Positions 35,677 to 44,322 of a DNA stretch of 64,000 nt are shown here, piece after piece. The notes under the pieces are model-generated. The model made no database searches, was not told where the DNA came from, and saw nothing but the letters and a program-made list of their open reading frames with translations. Source of the DNA: JALYNX01 sp963724825 (GTDB taxonomy: Bacteria; Actinomycetota; Acidimicrobiia; Spongiisociales; ZC4RG35). Both the position numbers and the translations under genes were made by a program. The stretch is from contig CAVRWT010000001.1 in assembly GCA_963724825.1 (NCBI GenBank), positions 129,289 through 193,288 on the forward strand, in the 5' to 3' direction. Within the stretch, counting starts at the first letter, position 1. Each line of letters opens with the position of its first letter.

Positions 35677-35964
35677 TTACCCCGTTTCCGAGAAGACGGA
35701 CCAGGAGACGGTGCCCACTATCAGGAGAATGATGAAGACGACCCCGATGGCGAGCAGCACCGTGCTCACGATCCCGAGGATCTTGCCCGCATTCGCAGTG
35801 CCTCGGTTCTCGGGGGGCCGTCGACCGGCGTCGATGGCCTGCAATTCCTTGTTGCCTATCGACCATGCGAACGGGCCGAGGAATTGACAGAGCACCAACC
35901 CGAGGATTCCCAGGACGAGCGCGGTGGTTGCCTGGCTTTGTTCCGGGTAGGGAGCCTGAGTCAT
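35677..35964 (-). CDS. DUF4190-like small membrane protein, paralogue B
   Basis: 95 residues starting MTQAPYPEQSQATTALVLGI, nearly the same as paralogue A (MTQSPYPEQSQATTALVLGI). The ATG at 35964 is chosen to match the paralogue's start. Its stop is 7 nt before paralogue A, so the pair is co-transcribed. The C-terminal ends differ (VSWSVFSETG versus FSIAAVTSS). Confidence 0.75.
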   Translation of the reverse strand: MTQAPYPEQSQATTALVLGILGLVLCQFLGPFAWSIGNKELQAIDAGRRPPENRGTANAGKILGIVSTVLLAIGVVFIILLIVGTVSWSVFSETG

Positions 35965-36032
35965 GATTCGATTATCGCACGATCGGCAAGGGCGGTGCTG
36001 TCGAAACCAGAGGCGGCTGTAGCCTGACCTTC

Positions 36033-36948
36033 GTGACCCAGCCGCGATACGTCGACTTTCCACGGCTCGAGTGGTCCGCGCTGCGGGCCAATACACCGCT
36101 CACCCTCACCGAGGACGACATCGAGAAGATCCGGGGAATCAACGTCCTTCTCGACATGGACATGGTCGAGGACACCTATCTTCCGCTCTCCAGGCTGCTC
36201 AATCTCCATGTTCAAGGCAGTCGCCAGCTGGCGTCGGTGACCGATACCTTCCTCGGAGCACCCCCCACACCGGTGCCATTCGTCATCGGAGTCGCCGGCT
36301 CGGTTGCGGTGGGAAAGTCGACCACCTCTCGTGTGTTGCAGGAGCTGCTCGCCCGCTGGCCCCAGCACCCGAGGGTCGAACTGGTGACGACTGACGGCTT
36401 CCTCTATCCCAACCGGGTGCTCGAGGAGCGTGGCCTGATGGACCGCAAGGGTTTCCCCGAGAGCTTCGATCGAAGGGCGCTCGTCGACTTCGTAGCCAGG
36501 GCCAAAGTCCGGAGACGACCATCTCGAGACGCCGGTGTACTCACACATCGCCTACGACATCGTGCCTGACGAGATGCGGGTGGTGATGAGGCCGGACATC
36601 CTGATCGTGGAGGGGCTCAACGTCTTGCAGGCGGGGGATGGAGGCGCCTTCGTCTCCGACTACTTCGATTTCTCGATCTTCGTCGATGCCGACACCGCCC
36701 ACATCCGCAAGTGGTATGTCGAGCGGTTCCTGACTCTCCGCGACACCGCATTCACACAGAGCGACGCCTACTTCCGACGCTACGCCGGGCTGTCCGACGA
36801 GGAGGCGGCAGGGGTTGCTCTCGACATCTGGGAGCGGATCAACGAGGTCAACCTCGTCGACAACATCCTTCCCACCCGGGAGCGGGCCTCGCTGATCCTC
36901 GAGAAGGCGGAGGACCACTCGGTCCAATTGGTACGGCTCCGCCGCTGA
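36033..36948 (+). CDS. coaA: Pantothenate kinase type I (one frame break)
   Basis: About 304 residues after removing one base. CoaA phosphorylates pantothenate, the first step of CoA synthesis. The P-loop is GVAGSVAVGKSTTSR; TDGFLYPN and ESFDRRALVDFVARAK follow. At about 36505 the frame breaks in an AAA run: GCCAAAGTCC would read AKSGDDHLETP if one A is dropped, then VYSHIAYDIVPDE continues cleanly to the stop. Corrected length is a whole number of codons. Start is GTG. Confidence 0.93.
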
Positions 36949-36988
36949 ACGGGGCGGTGGCGCCGAGGGGCGGTACCCTCGCCTCGCT

Positions 36989-37510
36989 GTGATCAAGATG
37001 TTCTCCCGCGCCGGCCGAGCCAGCCTCCTCGACCGCAAAGCGTTCACCGAGGCGTTCTTCGACGGTGACTCTCCCGCCGATGCGGCAATCCTCGTTTCGA
37101 TCGTTGCTGCGGTGGGTTATGTGGGCACCTTGTTGTGGCTTGGGGTGCTGGGGGCGTTCTCCATCGCCAACCTCTTCCAGATCGTCCTTGCCGGGGTGGT
37201 CTCCTGGCTCGTGCTCGGATTCGCCACCTGGTTCGTCGCCAATCGATTGTTCGGAGCTTCGTCGCGCCCCCAAACCTTGATGGGCATCCAGGGGTTGGCG
37301 GTCCTTCCGCTCATCCTGGAGGTGTTTGGGTCAATCGCTGGTGGCATCGGCCTGGTCTGGTATCTGGTGATCCTGGTGGTGGGCACCCGCGAGGCGACGG
37401 ACCTCAGCATGCGCAATGCCGCGGTGTCGGTCCTGATCGGATTCGCCGTGGCGGTTTTGATCAGGGCCCTGTTGGGCGTGCCGTTCGCCGTGCTCAGCGC
37501 CCTGTTCTGA
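36989..37510 (+). CDS. Yip1-domain-like integral membrane protein
   Basis: 173 residues from GTG with about five hydrophobic segments (for example ILVSIVAAVGYVGTLLWLGV and LVIGF-like stretches) and a PQTLMGIQGLAVLPLILEVF motif region typical of bacterial Yip1-like proteins. Function unknown. Its stop overlaps the truA start (TGATG). Confidence 0.65.
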   Translation: MIKMFSRAGRASLLDRKAFTEAFFDGDSPADAAILVSIVAAVGYVGTLLWLGVLGAFSIANLFQIVLAGVVSWLVLGFATWFVANRLFGASSRPQTLMGIQGLAVLPLILEVFGSIAGGIGLVWYLVILVVGTREATDLSMRNAAVSVLIGFAVAVLIRALLGVPFAVLSALF

Positions 37511-38241
37511 TGCCGGTCTACCGGCTCGACCTGGCCTATGACGGCACCGGGTTCCATGGATATGCCCGACAGGACGGCCAGCGCACCATCCAGGGCGAGC
37601 TCGAGGCAGCCCTACAGACTCTTCTCGGGGTGTCGCCCTCGACGGCGGTGGCGGGTCGAACCGACTCCGGCGTCCACGCCCATGGCCAGGTCGTCTCCTT
37701 CGACACCGACCACGAGGTCGACGGCCCACAGATCGCCCGGTCACTGAATGGGATCCTCGGTCCGGAGATCGCGGTCTCCGCGGTGACACCGGTGGAGGAC
37801 GGCTTCAGCGCCCGGTTCTCGGCGACCTTCCGCCGCTATCGGTATCAGATGTCACAGGCCGAGAACGTCGATCCTCTGGCCCGAAACCAGGTCTGGAACG
37901 TGGGACGCCGATTGGACATGGCCGGGATGCGGGCCGTTGCCGCGGCGGTCGTGGGTGAGCACGACTTCAGCGCCTTCTGCCGATCGGTCGAGGGCAAGAG
38001 CAACACCCGTCGCGTGGACGAGGCGCGATGGGATGAGGGAGACGATCTGTTGACCTTCTGGATCAGGGCCAACGCCTTCTGCCATCAGATGGTTCGATCC
38101 ATTGTCGGCCTCGCCTACGACGTCGGCCGCGGTTTCACCGCAGCGGATGCGATCACCGAGATCATCGAGTCGGGAGATCGGAGCCGGGTCGTGACCGTGG
38201 CCCCTCCGCACGGGCTGACCCTGTGGGAGGTCGGCTACTGA
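37510..38241 (+). CDS. truA: tRNA pseudouridine38-40 synthase
   Basis: 243 residues. The start MPVYRLDLAYDGTGFHGYAR is the usual TruA beginning. The catalytic aspartate is in VAGRTDSGVHAHGQVVSFDT; FRYRYQ-like and NAFCHQMVRSIVGLAYDVGR segments are present. It modifies the tRNA anticodon arm. Gene order alpha operon-truA-rplM-rpsI is common in bacteria; here ilvA is inserted in between. Confidence 0.96.
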   Translation: MPVYRLDLAYDGTGFHGYARQDGQRTIQGELEAALQTLLGVSPSTAVAGRTDSGVHAHGQVVSFDTDHEVDGPQIARSLNGILGPEIAVSAVTPVEDGFSARFSATFRRYRYQMSQAENVDPLARNQVWNVGRRLDMAGMRAVAAAVVGEHDFSAFCRSVEGKSNTRRVDEARWDEGDDLLTFWIRANAFCHQMVRSIVGLAYDVGRGFTAADAITEIIESGDRSRVVTVAPPHGLTLWEVGY

Positions 38242-38434
38242 TCAGATCCGGCCCGGGTCGAGCCCACGCGAGCGCGGCTCGCTGGCCGAGGGTCATGAGC
38301 CCTCTGCCGATGGCGTCGAATATCGGGTTGCGCGGCGGCTCGGCGTCGATCGACGGTTGACGGAGACGGGCACGCTCGACGGCGAACTTCGATGGTTTCG
38401 GCTTTCCGAACGATCGCATAACGACTCTCTGCAT
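38162..38434 (-). CDS. Possible small basic protein, antisense overlap with truA
   Basis: 90 residues: MQRVVMRSFGKPKPSKFAVE..., rich in Arg, Lys and Pro. Support is a perfect AGGAGG (38444-38449 on the complement) at good spacing from ATG 38434 or the adjoining GTG 38437. Against it: no recognised family, and the last 80 nt lie opposite the 3' end of truA. Confidence 0.35.
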   Translation of the reverse strand: MQRVVMRSFGKPKPSKFAVERARLRQPSIDAEPPRNPIFDAIGRGLMTLGQRAALAWARPGPDLISSRPPTGSARAEGPRSRPGSDLPTR

Positions 38435-38507
38435 CACTTTGGTCCTCCTGCTCATCGGCCAGTGGCGGCCGTAGGAGCAATAGGACAACGTCGGGAGCAG
38501 AGTGACT

Positions 38508-38540
38508 ATGGGGATCCCTCCCCTGGGGGAATACCCCCAT
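38508..38540 (-). terminator. Possible hairpin terminator after ilvA
   Basis: ATGGGG and CCCCAT flank a further G/C-paired core just 6 nt past the ilvA stop. There is no strong U-tract, so termination is uncertain. Confidence 0.35.
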
Positions 38541-38546
38541 GCAGCC

Positions 38547-39734
38547 TCAGCTGGTGGCAGCCATGAGTGCGCTGCCGATGCGCGCCGCGTGGTCGGCGTC
38601 TCTGGTCTCGACCGAGAGCTCGATCTCGACCGTGCCGAACGGGAGGCGGAATCCCTCCCGGTGGTGCTCGACATGAACCAGATTGCCGCCGTTCTCCGCG
38701 ATCACTCCGAGGATCCGGAACAGGTTGCCCGGCTGATCGGGCACCAGGACCTTGAACTTGGCGAACCTGCCCGAGGCTTCGAGGCCATGTCGGACGGCCT
38801 TGCCCAGGAACATCAGATCGATGTTTCCCCCGGAAAGCACGATGCAGATGGGGTCAGGGGCGTCGTCGGGTATCAGCTTCTCCATGAGCGCTGCGACCCC
38901 GACCGCCCCCGCCGCCTCGACCATGAGTTTGGATCTCTCCAGGATCAGGGTCAGGGCCGAGGTTGTCTGGGCGTCGTTCACCACCAGGATGTCGTCGACA
39001 TATTGCTGAGCGATCTCCCAGACCAGGTCCGAGGGGACCGATACCGCGATCCCGTCCGCCACGGTCGGCTGTCCCCGGGGGAAGTCGCGCACCACGCCGC
39101 CTCTGCGGCGACTCTCTGCGTACACCGCCGCGGCCTCGATTTCGACTCCGATCACTTTGACCGTCGGTTTCAACGATCGGAGCCCGACGGCACTGCCGGA
39201 GAGCAGCCCGCCACCACCGGTCGGGATCACGACCGTGCCCACGTCGGGCAGCTGTTCGAAGATCTCGACGCCCAAAGTGCCCTGACCGGCGATGATCAGC
39301 GGGTCGTCATAGGGGTGCACCAGTCGGGCGCCCGTAGTCGCGGCGTACTCGGTGGCGACCTCGATGGCGTCTGCCAGTGAGTTCCCCGCCAACTCGACGG
39401 TCGCCCCGTAATCCTGGGTGGCTTTGATCTTGGGTATGGCCGCCCCTTCGGGCATGAAGACGGTGCACTTCGAGCCGGAAAAGGCGGCGGCCAGGGCGAC
39501 ACCCTGGGCGTGGTTGCCGGCGGAGGCCGCTACCACCGCCTGCCCACCGAGTCTGGTCAGCACGTTGAGTGCGCCGCGAATCTTGAACGAGCCGGCGCGC
39601 TGCATGCACTCGGCCTTCAGATACACGTCGCGACCCGTGAGACGACTGAAGGATTGCGACCAGACCAGGGGGGTCTCGGTCACCCGTCCCTCGAACCGGG
39701 AACGGGCTTCTTGTATGTCCTCGAGCGTGATCAT
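38547..39734 (-). CDS. ilvA: Threonine dehydratase (threonine ammonia-lyase)
   Basis: 395 residues from the ATG at 39734. Upstream in-frame sequence covers the rplM promoter region and was rejected as coding. The PLP lysine is in AGSFKIRGALN, the phosphate loop is TGGGGLLSG, and SAGNHAQGVA is conserved. A C-terminal ACT-like domain (FKVLVPDQPGNLFRILGVIA) is of the short form found in catabolic or allosteric single-domain enzymes. It deaminates threonine to 2-oxobutanoate for isoleucine synthesis. Divergent from rplM. Confidence 0.93.
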   Translation of the reverse strand: MITLEDIQEARSRFEGRVTETPLVWSQSFSRLTGRDVYLKAECMQRAGSFKIRGALNVLTRLGGQAVVAASAGNHAQGVALAAAFSGSKCTVFMPEGAAIPKIKATQDYGATVELAGNSLADAIEVATEYAATTGARLVHPYDDPLIIAGQGTLGVEIFEQLPDVGTVVIPTGGGGLLSGSAVGLRSLKPTVKVIGVEIEAAAVYAESRRRGGVVRDFPRGQPTVADGIAVSVPSDLVWEIAQQYVDDILVVNDAQTTSALTLILERSKLMVEAAGAVGVAALMEKLIPDDAPDPICIVLSGGNIDLMFLGKAVRHGLEASGRFAKFKVLVPDQPGNLFRILGVIAENGGNLVHVEHHREGFRLPFGTVEIELSVETRDADHAARIGSALMAATS

Positions 39735-39739
39735 CGCGA

Positions 39740-39769
39740 TTGGCCTAGTCTCCAGCTCCGGCGTAGCAT
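39740..39769 (+). promoter_or_regulatory. Predicted rplM promoter
   Basis: TTGGCC and TAGCAT are 18 nt apart, in the divergent ilvA-rplM gap. Transcription would begin near 39776, almost at the first leader hairpin. Confidence 0.5.
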
Positions 39770-39772
39770 ATG

Positions 39773-39829
39773 CCCGCTCCCCAAGCGGGAGCCGTTTCCC
39801 AACGTCCCGGTATTTTTCGACCTGCCGGG
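39773..39829 (+). promoter_or_regulatory. rplM leader hairpins
   Basis: Two stems: CCCGCT (39773-39778) with AGCGGG (39784-39789), and CCCGG (39806-39810) with CCGGG (39825-39829). They sit between the proposed promoter and the rplM start, where L13 autoregulatory leaders occur in other bacteria. A match to a known L13 leader is not evident. Confidence 0.4.
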
Positions 39830-39840
39830 CCGCCAATCAG

Positions 39841-40299
39841 ATGACCATGAACAAGACATATTCGCCCAAGCCTGGTGACATCAATCGTGTTTGGCATGTC
39901 GTCGATGCCTCCGATCTCCCTCTCGGCCGTCTCGCCTCTGAGGTCGCCACCATCCTTCGGGGCAAGCACAAGCCGACTTATGCGCCACACATGGATGGCG
40001 GCGACTTCGTGATCGTGGTCAATGCCGAGAAGGTCGCGGTGACCTCCAACAAGAGCCAGACCAAGATCTACTACCGGCATTCGGGCTTCCCGGGCGGCAT
40101 CAAGGCCGAGACCTTTGAGAGTCTCCGTGAGCGCCGGCCCGAGGCCATAATCGAACGGGCGGTGACCGGAATGCTCCCCAAGAACAAGCTTGGGCGCCAG
40201 ATGGCTCGCAAGCTCAAGGTCTATGCCGGGCCCGATCATCCCCATGTCGCTCAGAGCCCGCAGGCTCTGGAGTTGGACATCCGAAAGGTGGAACTCTGA
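39841..40299 (+). CDS. rplM: 50S ribosomal protein L13
   Basis: 152 residues from ATG 39841 (a second in-frame ATG at 39847 is possible). NKTYSPKPGDINRVWHVVDA, LASEVATILRGKHKPTYAP and the C-terminal KLKVYAGPDHPHVAQSPQAL are conserved. Overlaps rpsI by one base. Confidence 0.98.
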   Translation: MTMNKTYSPKPGDINRVWHVVDASDLPLGRLASEVATILRGKHKPTYAPHMDGGDFVIVVNAEKVAVTSNKSQTKIYYRHSGFPGGIKAETFESLRERRPEAIIERAVTGMLPKNKLGRQMARKLKVYAGPDHPHVAQSPQALELDIRKVEL

Positions 40300-40691
40300 T
40301 GTCCAAGCCACTCGTCCAGGCGACCGGTCGTCGCAAGTCTTCTGTCGCCAGAGTGCGACTCCGCGACGGATCCGGCCAGGTGACCCTCAACGGGCGTCAA
40401 CTCGAGGACTACTTCCCGACCATGGCTGCCCGGATGCGGGTGATGGAGCCCTTGCAGATCACGACTACTCAGGGCCGCTACGACGTCGACGCCACCCTCG
40501 AGGGCGGTGGCATTTCGGGCCAGGTCGATGCACTGCGCTTGGGCATCTCCCGAGCTCTGATCGTTCTCGACCCCGAGCTCCGGCCGATGCTGAAGAAAGC
40601 CGGCATGCTCACCCGTGACGCACGGGTGGTCGAGCGCAAGAAGTACGGCCTTCGCAAAGCGCGTCGGGCCCCTCAGTACACGAAGCGCTGA
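40299..40691 (+). CDS. rpsI: 30S ribosomal protein S9
   Basis: 130 residues: QATGRRKSSVARVRLRDGSG and the C-terminal VVERKKYGLRKARRAPQYTKR whose last Lys-Arg reach the P-site tRNA. glmM begins 2 nt after the stop, so the two probably share a transcript. Confidence 0.98.
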   Translation: MSKPLVQATGRRKSSVARVRLRDGSGQVTLNGRQLEDYFPTMAARMRVMEPLQITTTQGRYDVDATLEGGGISGQVDALRLGISRALIVLDPELRPMLKKAGMLTRDARVVERKKYGLRKARRAPQYTKR

Positions 40692-40693
40692 CG

Positions 40694-42046
40694 TTGGCGG
40701 ATCTCCGTCGTCTGCTCGACGATGGGAAGCCCATCTTCGGAACCGACGGTGTTCGAGGTGCCGCCGGCTCCGAGCTCACACCTGAGTTGGCTCTCGCCAT
40801 TGGCCGGGCCGCCGGGTCTTATCTCCGGGGTGGGCCTGTCGTCGTAGGTAGAGACACCCGTCGTTCCGGCGAGATGCTCTCGTCGGCCCTGCAAGCAGGC
40901 TTCCATGCCGTGGGCATTGACACCGTCGACGTCGGTGTGCTCCCCAGCGGCGGGATCAGCTATCTCACTGCCACCTCGGGGGCAACGATGGGGGCGGTCG
41001 TTTCTGCCTCCCACAACCCTGCAGAGGACAACGGGATCAAGCTTCTCGCCGCCCGGGGGACCAAGTTGCCCGACGAGGTGGAGCGAGACCTCGAGGATCG
41101 TCTCCGGTCCTCTGGCCTTCGCTCTGCGTTGGGCGGCGCCATCGGCACCCGCTTTCCCGACTCCCAGGCCCTCGAGTCTTACGTGGCCCATCTTCAGGCC
41201 GTCTCCCGCTACAAGCTGGCAGGGATGCGCGTCGCCCTCGACTGCGCCAATGGCGCCGCATACAAGGCGGCCCCGATGCTGTTCGCCGGGCTGGGTGCGG
41301 AAGTCCGCGTCTTCGGAGACGCACCAGACGGCAACAACATCAATCTGGGGTGTGGTGCCACCCATCCGGAGTTCCTTGCCGAGCATGCCGAAGGTCGGAT
41401 TGGTCTTTCCTTTGACGGTGACGCAGACCGTCTGATCGCTGTCGACGAGGACGGTCGCGTCGCAAATGGCGATGTGATCATGGCGATCGTCGCCCGCCAC
41501 TTGAAGGCTCAGGGCAAGCTCACCAAGAACCTTGTCGTGGCCACCGTGATGTCGAATCTGGGGTTTCGGAAGTCGATGGCGGAGGCCGAGATCGAGATCA
41601 TCGAGACCAAGGTCGGCGACCGCTACGTCATGGAGGCGTTGATCGAGTGCGAAGGGCTGCTGGGTGGGGAGCAGTCCGGCCACGTGATCTTCTTGGACCA
41701 TGGTCAGACCGGCGACGGGCTGTTGACCGGAGTCCGCCTCCTCGACGTCCTCGCAGGCACCGGGAAGGAGTTGCGCGAGCTTCGGGCGGAGGCGATCGTC
41801 GAGTACCCACAGATCCTGACCAGCGTCAGGGTCGAGCGAACGGTGGATCTCGACTCGGCAACGGACTACTGGGAGCAGGTCCGGGTGGTCGAGGACGAGC
41901 TTGGGGTGGAGGGACGGGTGCTGGTCAGGGCCTCGGGGACCGAGCCCGTGATCCGAATAATGGTGGAAGCCCCTTCCGAAGATGAAGCGAGGCATTACGC
42001 TGACCGTCTGCTGGAAATGACCGAGAGCTCGTTCGGAAAGGAGTAA
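40694..42046 (+). CDS. glmM: Phosphoglucosamine mutase
   Basis: 450 residues from TTG. The phosphoserine loop is VVSASHNPAEDNGIKLLAAR and the metal loop FDGDADRL; the substrate-binding EQSGHVIF and RASGTEPVIR are present. It converts GlcN-6-P to GlcN-1-P for UDP-GlcNAc. It sits directly upstream of glmS, with a self-cleaving ribozyme between them. In that layout the pathway's two enzymes can share one primary transcript. Confidence 0.97.
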   Translation: MADLRRLLDDGKPIFGTDGVRGAAGSELTPELALAIGRAAGSYLRGGPVVVGRDTRRSGEMLSSALQAGFHAVGIDTVDVGVLPSGGISYLTATSGATMGAVVSASHNPAEDNGIKLLAARGTKLPDEVERDLEDRLRSSGLRSALGGAIGTRFPDSQALESYVAHLQAVSRYKLAGMRVALDCANGAAYKAAPMLFAGLGAEVRVFGDAPDGNNINLGCGATHPEFLAEHAEGRIGLSFDGDADRLIAVDEDGRVANGDVIMAIVARHLKAQGKLTKNLVVATVMSNLGFRKSMAEAEIEIIETKVGDRYVMEALIECEGLLGGEQSGHVIFLDHGQTGDGLLTGVRLLDVLAGTGKELRELRAEAIVEYPQILTSVRVERTVDLDSATDYWEQVRVVEDELGVEGRVLVRASGTEPVIRIMVEAPSEDEARHYADRLLEMTESSFGKE

Positions 42047-42079
42047 CCCAACCCAAGACACCATCGAAAGCGTGCGAAC

Positions 42080-42224
42080 AGACAAGCGCCAGGCCTCGCA
42101 TTCTGCGAGGTGACGAGGAGGAAGGTCATCGAAAGATTCGGCGGATGCCTTCCCGGCCAGCTCAGGTCGTAAGGGATGAGGAGAAAAACCGGGAGAGATC
42201 CCGGAACAGAGACTCACCCGTGAG
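42080..42224 (+). ncRNA. glmS ribozyme: glmS ribozyme (GlcN6P-activated self-cleaving RNA)
   Basis: Landmarks of the class occur in order: AGCGCCAG at 42085-42092 (cleavage expected between A42085 and G42086), the P1 stem CCTCGC/GCGAGG, then GACGAGGAGGAAGG, TCATCGAAAGATTCGGCGGA, TGCCTTCCCGG, the CGTAAGG segment at 42168-42174, and the peripheral P4 stem CCGGGAGAGATCCCGG with AACAGAGACTCACCC. The ribozyme binds glucosamine-6-phosphate as cofactor and cleaves, after which the downstream mRNA is degraded. It therefore gives feedback control of glmS, which starts about 110 nt later. Confidence 0.97.
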
Positions 42225-42263
42225 CGCCGGTTACCGGCTTCCTCGCACGCCATCCACCACACC

Positions 42264-42314
42264 CGAAATTGGGTTGATCAGGTCCGTATTTGACACCTGA
42301 CCGTCCCAATTTCG
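42264..42314 (+). promoter_or_regulatory. Long hairpin just before the glmS ribosome site
   Basis: CGAAATTGGG (42264-42273) pairs perfectly with CCCAATTTCG (42305-42314). Within it TCAGGT (42278-42283) pairs with ACCTGA (42295-42300) around an 11-nt loop. It ends six bases before the SD (GAAGGA). It is outside the ribozyme core and may protect the mRNA, bind a protein or space the ribosome site. Confidence 0.65.
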
Positions 42315-42332
42315 ACGACTGAAGGAACTGTT

Positions 42333-44159
42333 ATGTGCGGAATTGTCGGATATGTGGGGCCACGCTCCGCTTTGGACGTCTTGATGCCCGGTCTCGCCCG
42401 GCTCGAGTACCGGGGCTACGACTCGGCTGGTGTCGCTCTCAACTATGGAGACTCGATCACGGTTCTCAAGCAGGCCGGGAGGATCGCGGATCTCCAGCAT
42501 CTGGTTGACCGAGAGGCGCCGTCGGAGGCCCATACCGGGATCGGGCACACCAGGTGGGCCACACACGGCGCTCCCAACACGGGCAACGCCCATCCCCACC
42601 TCGACTGCCGGCGTGAGGTGGTGGTGGTGCACAACGGGATCATCGAGAACTGGCTCGACCTGAAGGTGAAGTTGGTCGAGGCGGGCCACGTTTTCGAGAG
42701 CGACACCGATACCGAAGTCGTTGCCCACATGATCGAAGACATGTCGGACATGTCGCTGGCTGATGCGGTTCGTCATGTGATGAACGAGGCCGACGGCGCC
42801 CTTGCCCTGGTGGTGATGCGGCGCTCGGAGCCGAATGTCCTGGTAGGGGCGCGGAGGGGCTCACCGCTGGTTGTTGGGCACGGTGATGGGGAGAACTTCC
42901 TGGCGTCTGACATCCCGGCATTCCTCGAGCACACCCGGGAGATGGTCGTGATCGACGATGATCGGATCGTCGAGATCCGTCCCGATTCGATCGTGCTCTC
43001 CGACCTACAGGGCAATCAACTGGAGTTGGATCAGAGGACGGTCGAATGGGACCTCGAGGCCGCCGAAAAAGGCGGCTATGCCACGTTCATGCTCAAGGAG
43101 ATCTTCGAGCAGCCGCACGCCATCATCGACACCCTGGCGGGGCGGGTAATGGCGCCAGGCCGGATCGTGCTCGACGAGTTGACGATCGACAACCGAAAGC
43201 TCCGCGAGGTCGACAAGGTCTTCGTGGTCGCCTGTGGGACCTCCTATCACGCGGCGATGATGGCGAAGTACGCCATCGAGCGATGGACCCGACTCCCGGT
43301 CGAGATCGACATCGCCTCGGAGTTTCGATACCGCGACCCTGTCCTCGGCGGCAACTCGCTGGTGATCGGGATAAGCCAGTCCGGCGAGACGATCGACACT
43401 CTTGCCGCGATTCGCTACGCCCGCGCCCAGGGCTCGACGGTGATCGGTGTGTCCAACGTCGTCGAGTCGGCTCTGGCTCGTGAGGCCGATGCCGTCCTCT
43501 ACACGAGGGCGGGACCCGAGATCGGAGTCGCAGCCACCAAGACCTTCACCACCCAGTTGGTTGCCATGCAACTCCTCGGTCTCTACCTGGCCCAGGTCAG
43601 GGGCACTCTCGACCCGGGGGCGATCGAGATCCAGGTCAAGGAGATGCTGCGCCTGCCGGAACAGGTCGAGAAAGTGCTGGCGCGGGATGACGACATCGCC
43701 GAGCTGGCTGCGTTGTGGAGCGAGACCCGGGACTTCTTCTTCCTCGGTCGTTCCGGTGACTTCCCGGTGGCCATGGAGGGCGCCTTGAAATTGAAGGAGA
43801 TCGCCTATGTGCGAGCCGAGGGGTACGCGGCCGGGGAGATGAAGCACGGGCCGATCGCACTGATCGAGCCTGGCGTGGTGGTCGTTGGCGTGGTGACCGA
43901 CAGCCATGTCAGGACCAAGACCCTTTCCAACATGGAAGAGATGAAAGCCCGGGGAGCGACGATCGTGCTGGTGGCCGAGGAGGGTGACGAGGTGGGGCAG
44001 GTGGCCGATCATGTGATCCGGGTCCCTGCCGGGCCTGATCTTCTGTGCACAGTGACCGCCGTGGTCCCGTTGCAGTTGCTGGCCTACCACCTGGCGACGG
44101 CGCGGGGGATGGATGTGGACAAACCGAGGAACCTGGCCAAGACAGTCACGGTGGAGTAG
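42333..44159 (+). CDS. glmS: Glutamine:fructose-6-phosphate aminotransferase
   Basis: 608 residues. The N-terminal nucleophile is Cys2 in MCGIVGYVG; the glutaminase motifs RGYDSAG and HTRWATHGAPN follow. Two SIS domains carry the isomerase (FVVACGTSYHAAMMAKYAIE; ISQSGETIDTLAAIR; the C-terminal AKTVTVE). It makes GlcN-6-P, the effector of the ribozyme upstream. Convergent with yceI across a repeat element. Confidence 0.98.
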   Translation: MCGIVGYVGPRSALDVLMPGLARLEYRGYDSAGVALNYGDSITVLKQAGRIADLQHLVDREAPSEAHTGIGHTRWATHGAPNTGNAHPHLDCRREVVVVHNGIIENWLDLKVKLVEAGHVFESDTDTEVVAHMIEDMSDMSLADAVRHVMNEADGALALVVMRRSEPNVLVGARRGSPLVVGHGDGENFLASDIPAFLEHTREMVVIDDDRIVEIRPDSIVLSDLQGNQLELDQRTVEWDLEAAEKGGYATFMLKEIFEQPHAIIDTLAGRVMAPGRIVLDELTIDNRKLREVDKVFVVACGTSYHAAMMAKYAIERWTRLPVEIDIASEFRYRDPVLGGNSLVIGISQSGETIDTLAAIRYARAQGSTVIGVSNVVESALAREADAVLYTRAGPEIGVAATKTFTTQLVAMQLLGLYLAQVRGTLDPGAIEIQVKEMLRLPEQVEKVLARDDDIAELAALWSETRDFFFLGRSGDFPVAMEGALKLKEIAYVRAEGYAAGEMKHGPIALIEPGVVVVGVVTDSHVRTKTLSNMEEMKARGATIVLVAEEGDEVGQVADHVIRVPAGPDLLCTVTAVVPLQLLAYHLATARGMDVDKPRNLAKTVTVE

Positions 44160-44181
44160 GAGGTGTCCCCGTTTGTTCTTG

Positions 44182-44291
44182 ATTGCCGGCCGACTTCGCC
44201 CTTCGCATTGGGCACGACCTCGCCTGCAGCTTGAGATTGTCGGCCTAAGGCAGCTCGGGCGAACAGACGCCGGTCGGCCGGAGCTGCCGCT
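44182..44291 (-). ncRNA. Structured intercistronic element, copy 4 (after yceI)
   Basis: On the minus strand: AGCTGCCGC-type lead (44291-44282), P1 CCGGCCGAC (44281-44273), bulge CGGCGTCTG (44272-44264), P2 TTCGCCC (44263-44257), variable arm, P2' GGGCGAA (44201-44195), P1' GTCGGCCGG (44194-44186), CAAT. It begins about 31 nt past the probable yceI stop and is sense to yceI, antisense to glmS, which ends 22 nt away. P2 uses TTC/GAA where copies 1 and 2 use TTT/AAA. Confidence 0.78.
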
Positions 44292-44322
44292 CCAACCCAA
44301 GCTGCCTTCAAACGGCCAGCAG

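Noticed and set aside
44084..44322. C-terminal extension of YceI through the repeat element into glmS
   Set aside because: It is low in family features, and a single-base correction gives a normal-length YceI.
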